This document shows, piece after piece, positions 62,527 to 64,000 of a stretch of 64,000 nt of DNA. This DNA is from JAEXOD01 sp043805435 (GTDB lineage Bacteria; Bacteroidota; Ignavibacteria; Ignavibacteriales; Melioribacteraceae). Below the pieces are notes generated by a model. The model searched no databases, was not told the origin of the DNA, and saw only the letters and a program-made list of their open reading frames with translations. Every line of letters starts with the position of its first letter. Positions within the stretch are counted from its first letter, which is position 1. The translations under genes and the position numbers were made by a program. The stretch lies in the NCBI GenBank assembly GCA_043805435.1, contig JAZDHY010000007.1, positions 36,295 to 100,294 of the forward strand. The letters run 5' to 3'.

Positions 62527-62976
62527 ATTTTTTGCGGGGAATACAACGTTTTATGATAAATATTTTATCTCCCTGCAAATAGAATACTTGTAAAAAATTC
62601 ATTATCGCTAAATATTTTCAATTCGTTTTGGATTTAATTTAACTATATAACAATCGGTATATTGTTTATTTAACAGTAAATTATTCTTTTTACTGGTTTA
62701 AAATTGTTTTACACGCACTAAATTTATTTCTCAAAATCTGCTTTAATTTTTTTTTGTTGATTATTATTCCAATTAGGTGCTTATCCCCATCCAAAAAATT
62801 CTTCCGTTTTTATTTATCGTCAATAAATTGGCCTACTCTTTAATTCGCCCAACAGGTAAATTCCAATCGTCATTAATGTCGAATTATATCTAAATATGTT
62901 TAGTTTTTAGTGTTTTTATTGATGGCATGCTTTTGGCATTATAGATAAAACATAAAAATTAAAATGGAGTAAAAAA
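62527..62976. other. Intergenic region before the DUF2202 gene
   Basis: A gap of 450 bases. Apart from the stem-loop just after the hydrolase gene and a GGAG ribosome site before the ATG at 62977, I see only AT-rich sequence, with no open frame, repeat or RNA gene that I can support. The promoter of the next gene should lie here but could not be placed. Confidence 0.5.
62531..62579 (+). terminator. Stem-loop after the serine hydrolase pair
   Basis: TTTGCGGGGA (62531-62540) pairs with TCCCTGCAAA (62570-62579), 10 bp with one G-T, around a 29-base AT-rich loop. It begins 5 bases after the stop. No T-run follows, so it may protect the 3' end rather than terminate. Confidence 0.45.
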
Positions 62977-63639
62977 ATGAAAACCAAATTGGTAGTAACA
63001 GCAGTTCTTTTTATTGTGTCTTTATTTATATATGGATGTGCTAATAATCCTTCTGACAGCAGTGATGCTAACAATAGCGTTTTAGATCAGGTAGATCAAG
63101 AATTGAATTCCTCTGTTCTTGATAAATTTGCATATTTAGATTTGTCGGATTCGGAAATAGCAAGTTTAAAATTTATGCGCGAAGAAGAAAAGTTAGCCCG
63201 TGACGTCTATTCTGTTTTTTACAGGAAATATAATATGGTAATATTTAAAAACATCAATAAAAGCGAAACCGTACATACAAACGCTATAAAATATTTATTA
63301 AATAAATACGGAATAGAAGATCCGTCCGCAATTGATCAACCGGGAGTATTTGCCAATCAAGATTTGCAAAATTTATATAACCAGTTAATCGGCAGGGGTA
63401 ATGTGTCTGCAATAGAAGCATTAAAAGTTGGTGCACTAATTGAAGAAGTGGATATTTTGGATTTGATTCATCAATTGAATGAAGAAGTTAATAACCAAGA
63501 TATTGTGTATGTTTATAATAAACTTAAAAATGGCAGCCAAAATCATTTGCGTGCTTTTGTTAAAAATTTGTCTTTACAAGGAATTCAATACACTCCTATT
63601 TATTTAGATCCCATATTATATAATAGTATAATTAGATAA
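62977..63639 (+). CDS. DUF2202 (ferritin-like) lipoprotein
   Basis: A 220-residue predicted lipoprotein; the leader ends in LFIYGC with the lipid-anchor Cys at 21. A short Ser/Asp/Asn-rich linker precedes a DUF2202 domain (about 55-210). That domain shows the family's LSDSEIASLKFMREEEKLARDVY opening (given here as LSDSEIASLKFM and REEEKLARDVY), SETVHTNAIKYLLNKYGI, PGVFANQDLQNLYNQLIGRG and ALKVGALIEEVDILDL. These four-helix proteins have a ferritin-like fold with Glu/His residues that could bind a metal pair; their role is not established. GGAG lies 7 bases before the ATG. A hairpin follows the gene at 63715-63747. Confidence 0.88.
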   Translation: MKTKLVVTAVLFIVSLFIYGCANNPSDSSDANNSVLDQVDQELNSSVLDKFAYLDLSDSEIASLKFMREEEKLARDVYSVFYRKYNMVIFKNINKSETVHTNAIKYLLNKYGIEDPSAIDQPGVFANQDLQNLYNQLIGRGNVSAIEALKVGALIEEVDILDLIHQLNEEVNNQDIVYVYNKLKNGSQNHLRAFVKNLSLQGIQYTPIYLDPILYNSIIR

Positions 63640-63714
63640 GTCCCAAACCATATATTACTGCGCAATAAAAGTACACCGTAAGAACAAGCTGCTTGTAACA
63701 ACATTAATAATCCC

Positions 63715-63747
63715 AACACCGCTTCTCCAAAGTGGAAAAGCGGTGTT
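63715..63747 (+). terminator. Hairpin after the DUF2202 gene
   Basis: AACACCGCTT (63715-63724) pairs with AAGCGGTGTT (63738-63747), a perfect 10-bp stem with a 13-base loop, 75 bases beyond the stop. Only a short T-run follows, so termination is probable but not certain. Confidence 0.55.
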
Positions 63748-63860
63748 TGAGAGTTGCTACTGTTACAAATAGTCCACTCTTCAAAAGTGATTTGTTTCGC
63801 TATTTTTTTCATCCCCTAATTTACAAAGATAACATTAACATAACATCTGTCTTTTTTTAA

Positions 63861-64000
63861 GAGGCTGTCTCAAAAGTCAAAATATTGCATATGGGAACTC
63901 ACCCCCTGACCCCCTCTCTTGGAAATAGAGGGGGAATATAAAGCGTAATTGCTTTGCTATATATTAGTTTTGTAAATACAACAAATATTTATACTGGGGA
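63861..64000 (+). mobile_element. Left end of an inverted-repeat element running off the window
   Basis: AGAGGCTGTCTCAAAAGTC (about 63861-63879) resembles both the MITE-like termini in this window and the usual ends of some insertion sequences. It is followed by AACTCACCCCCTGACCCCC and a CCCCCTCT/AGAGGGGG hairpin, like the interior of the element at 13360-13552. The right end lies outside the window, so autonomy cannot be judged. Confidence 0.5.

Larger units (their letters stand above)
63640..64000. other. Terminal non-coding region
   Basis: The last 361 bases contain the hairpin at 63715-63747 and the start of a dispersed element at about 63861. I see no credible gene. The region continues beyond the window. 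Confidence 0.55.

Noticed and set aside
63600..63812. Minus-strand open frame of 70 codons at the end of the DUF2202 gene
   Set aside because: It crosses the perfect hairpin at 63715-63747 and has no ribosome site or recognisable domain.

Overview
The window looks like a piece of chromosome from an AT-rich (roughly one third G+C by eye) member of the Bacteroidota/Chlorobiota superphylum, most like the Ignavibacteria/Melioribacteraceae. The evidence is four secreted proteins ending in type IX secretion (T9SS) sorting domains with the NYPNPFN motif, TonB receptors with a carboxypeptidase-regulatory-like N-terminus, a PorV-like barrel, a Bacteroidetes-type -7 promoter element (TATCTTTG), and a flagellar-type MotA/MotB pair. 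This placement is inference. I saw no rRNA, tRNA or CRISPR array.

Layout. 1-5 kb: the end of a membrane polyferredoxin (NapH/NapG-like), then a TonB receptor with a downstream lipoprotein. 5.2-5.5 kb: a MITE-like element. 5.7-13.2 kb: an outer-membrane operon of a large TonB receptor, an exported FlgD-like protein, a PorV-like protein and two small barrels. 13.3-14.1 kb: an IS200/IS605-type HUH transposase between inverted REP-like hairpins; the left hairpin is split by a second, unrelated inverted-repeat element. 14.2-17.8 kb: two tandem GHL10 glycoside hydrolase-like proteins, one a lipoprotein and one T9SS-exported, then an NTF2-like lipoprotein. 17.9-19.6 kb: motA-motB. 19.6-21.6 kb, minus strand: a duplicated sugar-binding-domain protein, a HEAT-repeat protein and a small helical protein. 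21.9-25.0 kb: an M24 peptidase and a pyrimidine nucleoside phosphorylase, with a second MITE copy between. 25.2-30.8 kb: a large multi-PAS histidine kinase and an SppA-type peptidase carrying a predicted beta-barrel N-terminal region.

31.0-34.8 kb, minus strand, is the most unusual cassette. A Lon-type (S16) serine protease domain with its Ser/Lys dyad in place is fused through one membrane helix to an extracytoplasmic FG-GAP-like region, followed by two unrecognised proteins. 35-47.6 kb: large T9SS cargo proteins (a beta-helix/GLUG protein, an M28 peptidase and a mosaic SdrD/DUF11/choice-of-anchor-A/Asp-box protein), a sugar transferase, a pentapeptide lipoprotein, thioredoxin and a solitary REP-like array. 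47.9-50.4 kb: an unrecognised protein convergent with a PAS histidine kinase.

50.7-59.4 kb appears to encode a very divergent Dpp/Opp-type ABC transport system: a large lipoprotein, a membrane-anchored solute-binding-like protein, an exported protein, DppB-like and DppC-like permeases, and one protein with two ATPase domains. 59.4-63.6 kb: a GNAT acetyltransferase, two tandem beta-lactamase-fold serine hydrolases and a DUF2202 lipoprotein. The window ends inside another dispersed repeat.

Most of the genes serve the cell envelope: export by T9SS, TonB uptake, envelope proteolysis and sensing. The longer gene-free gaps are largely occupied by related palindromic elements.
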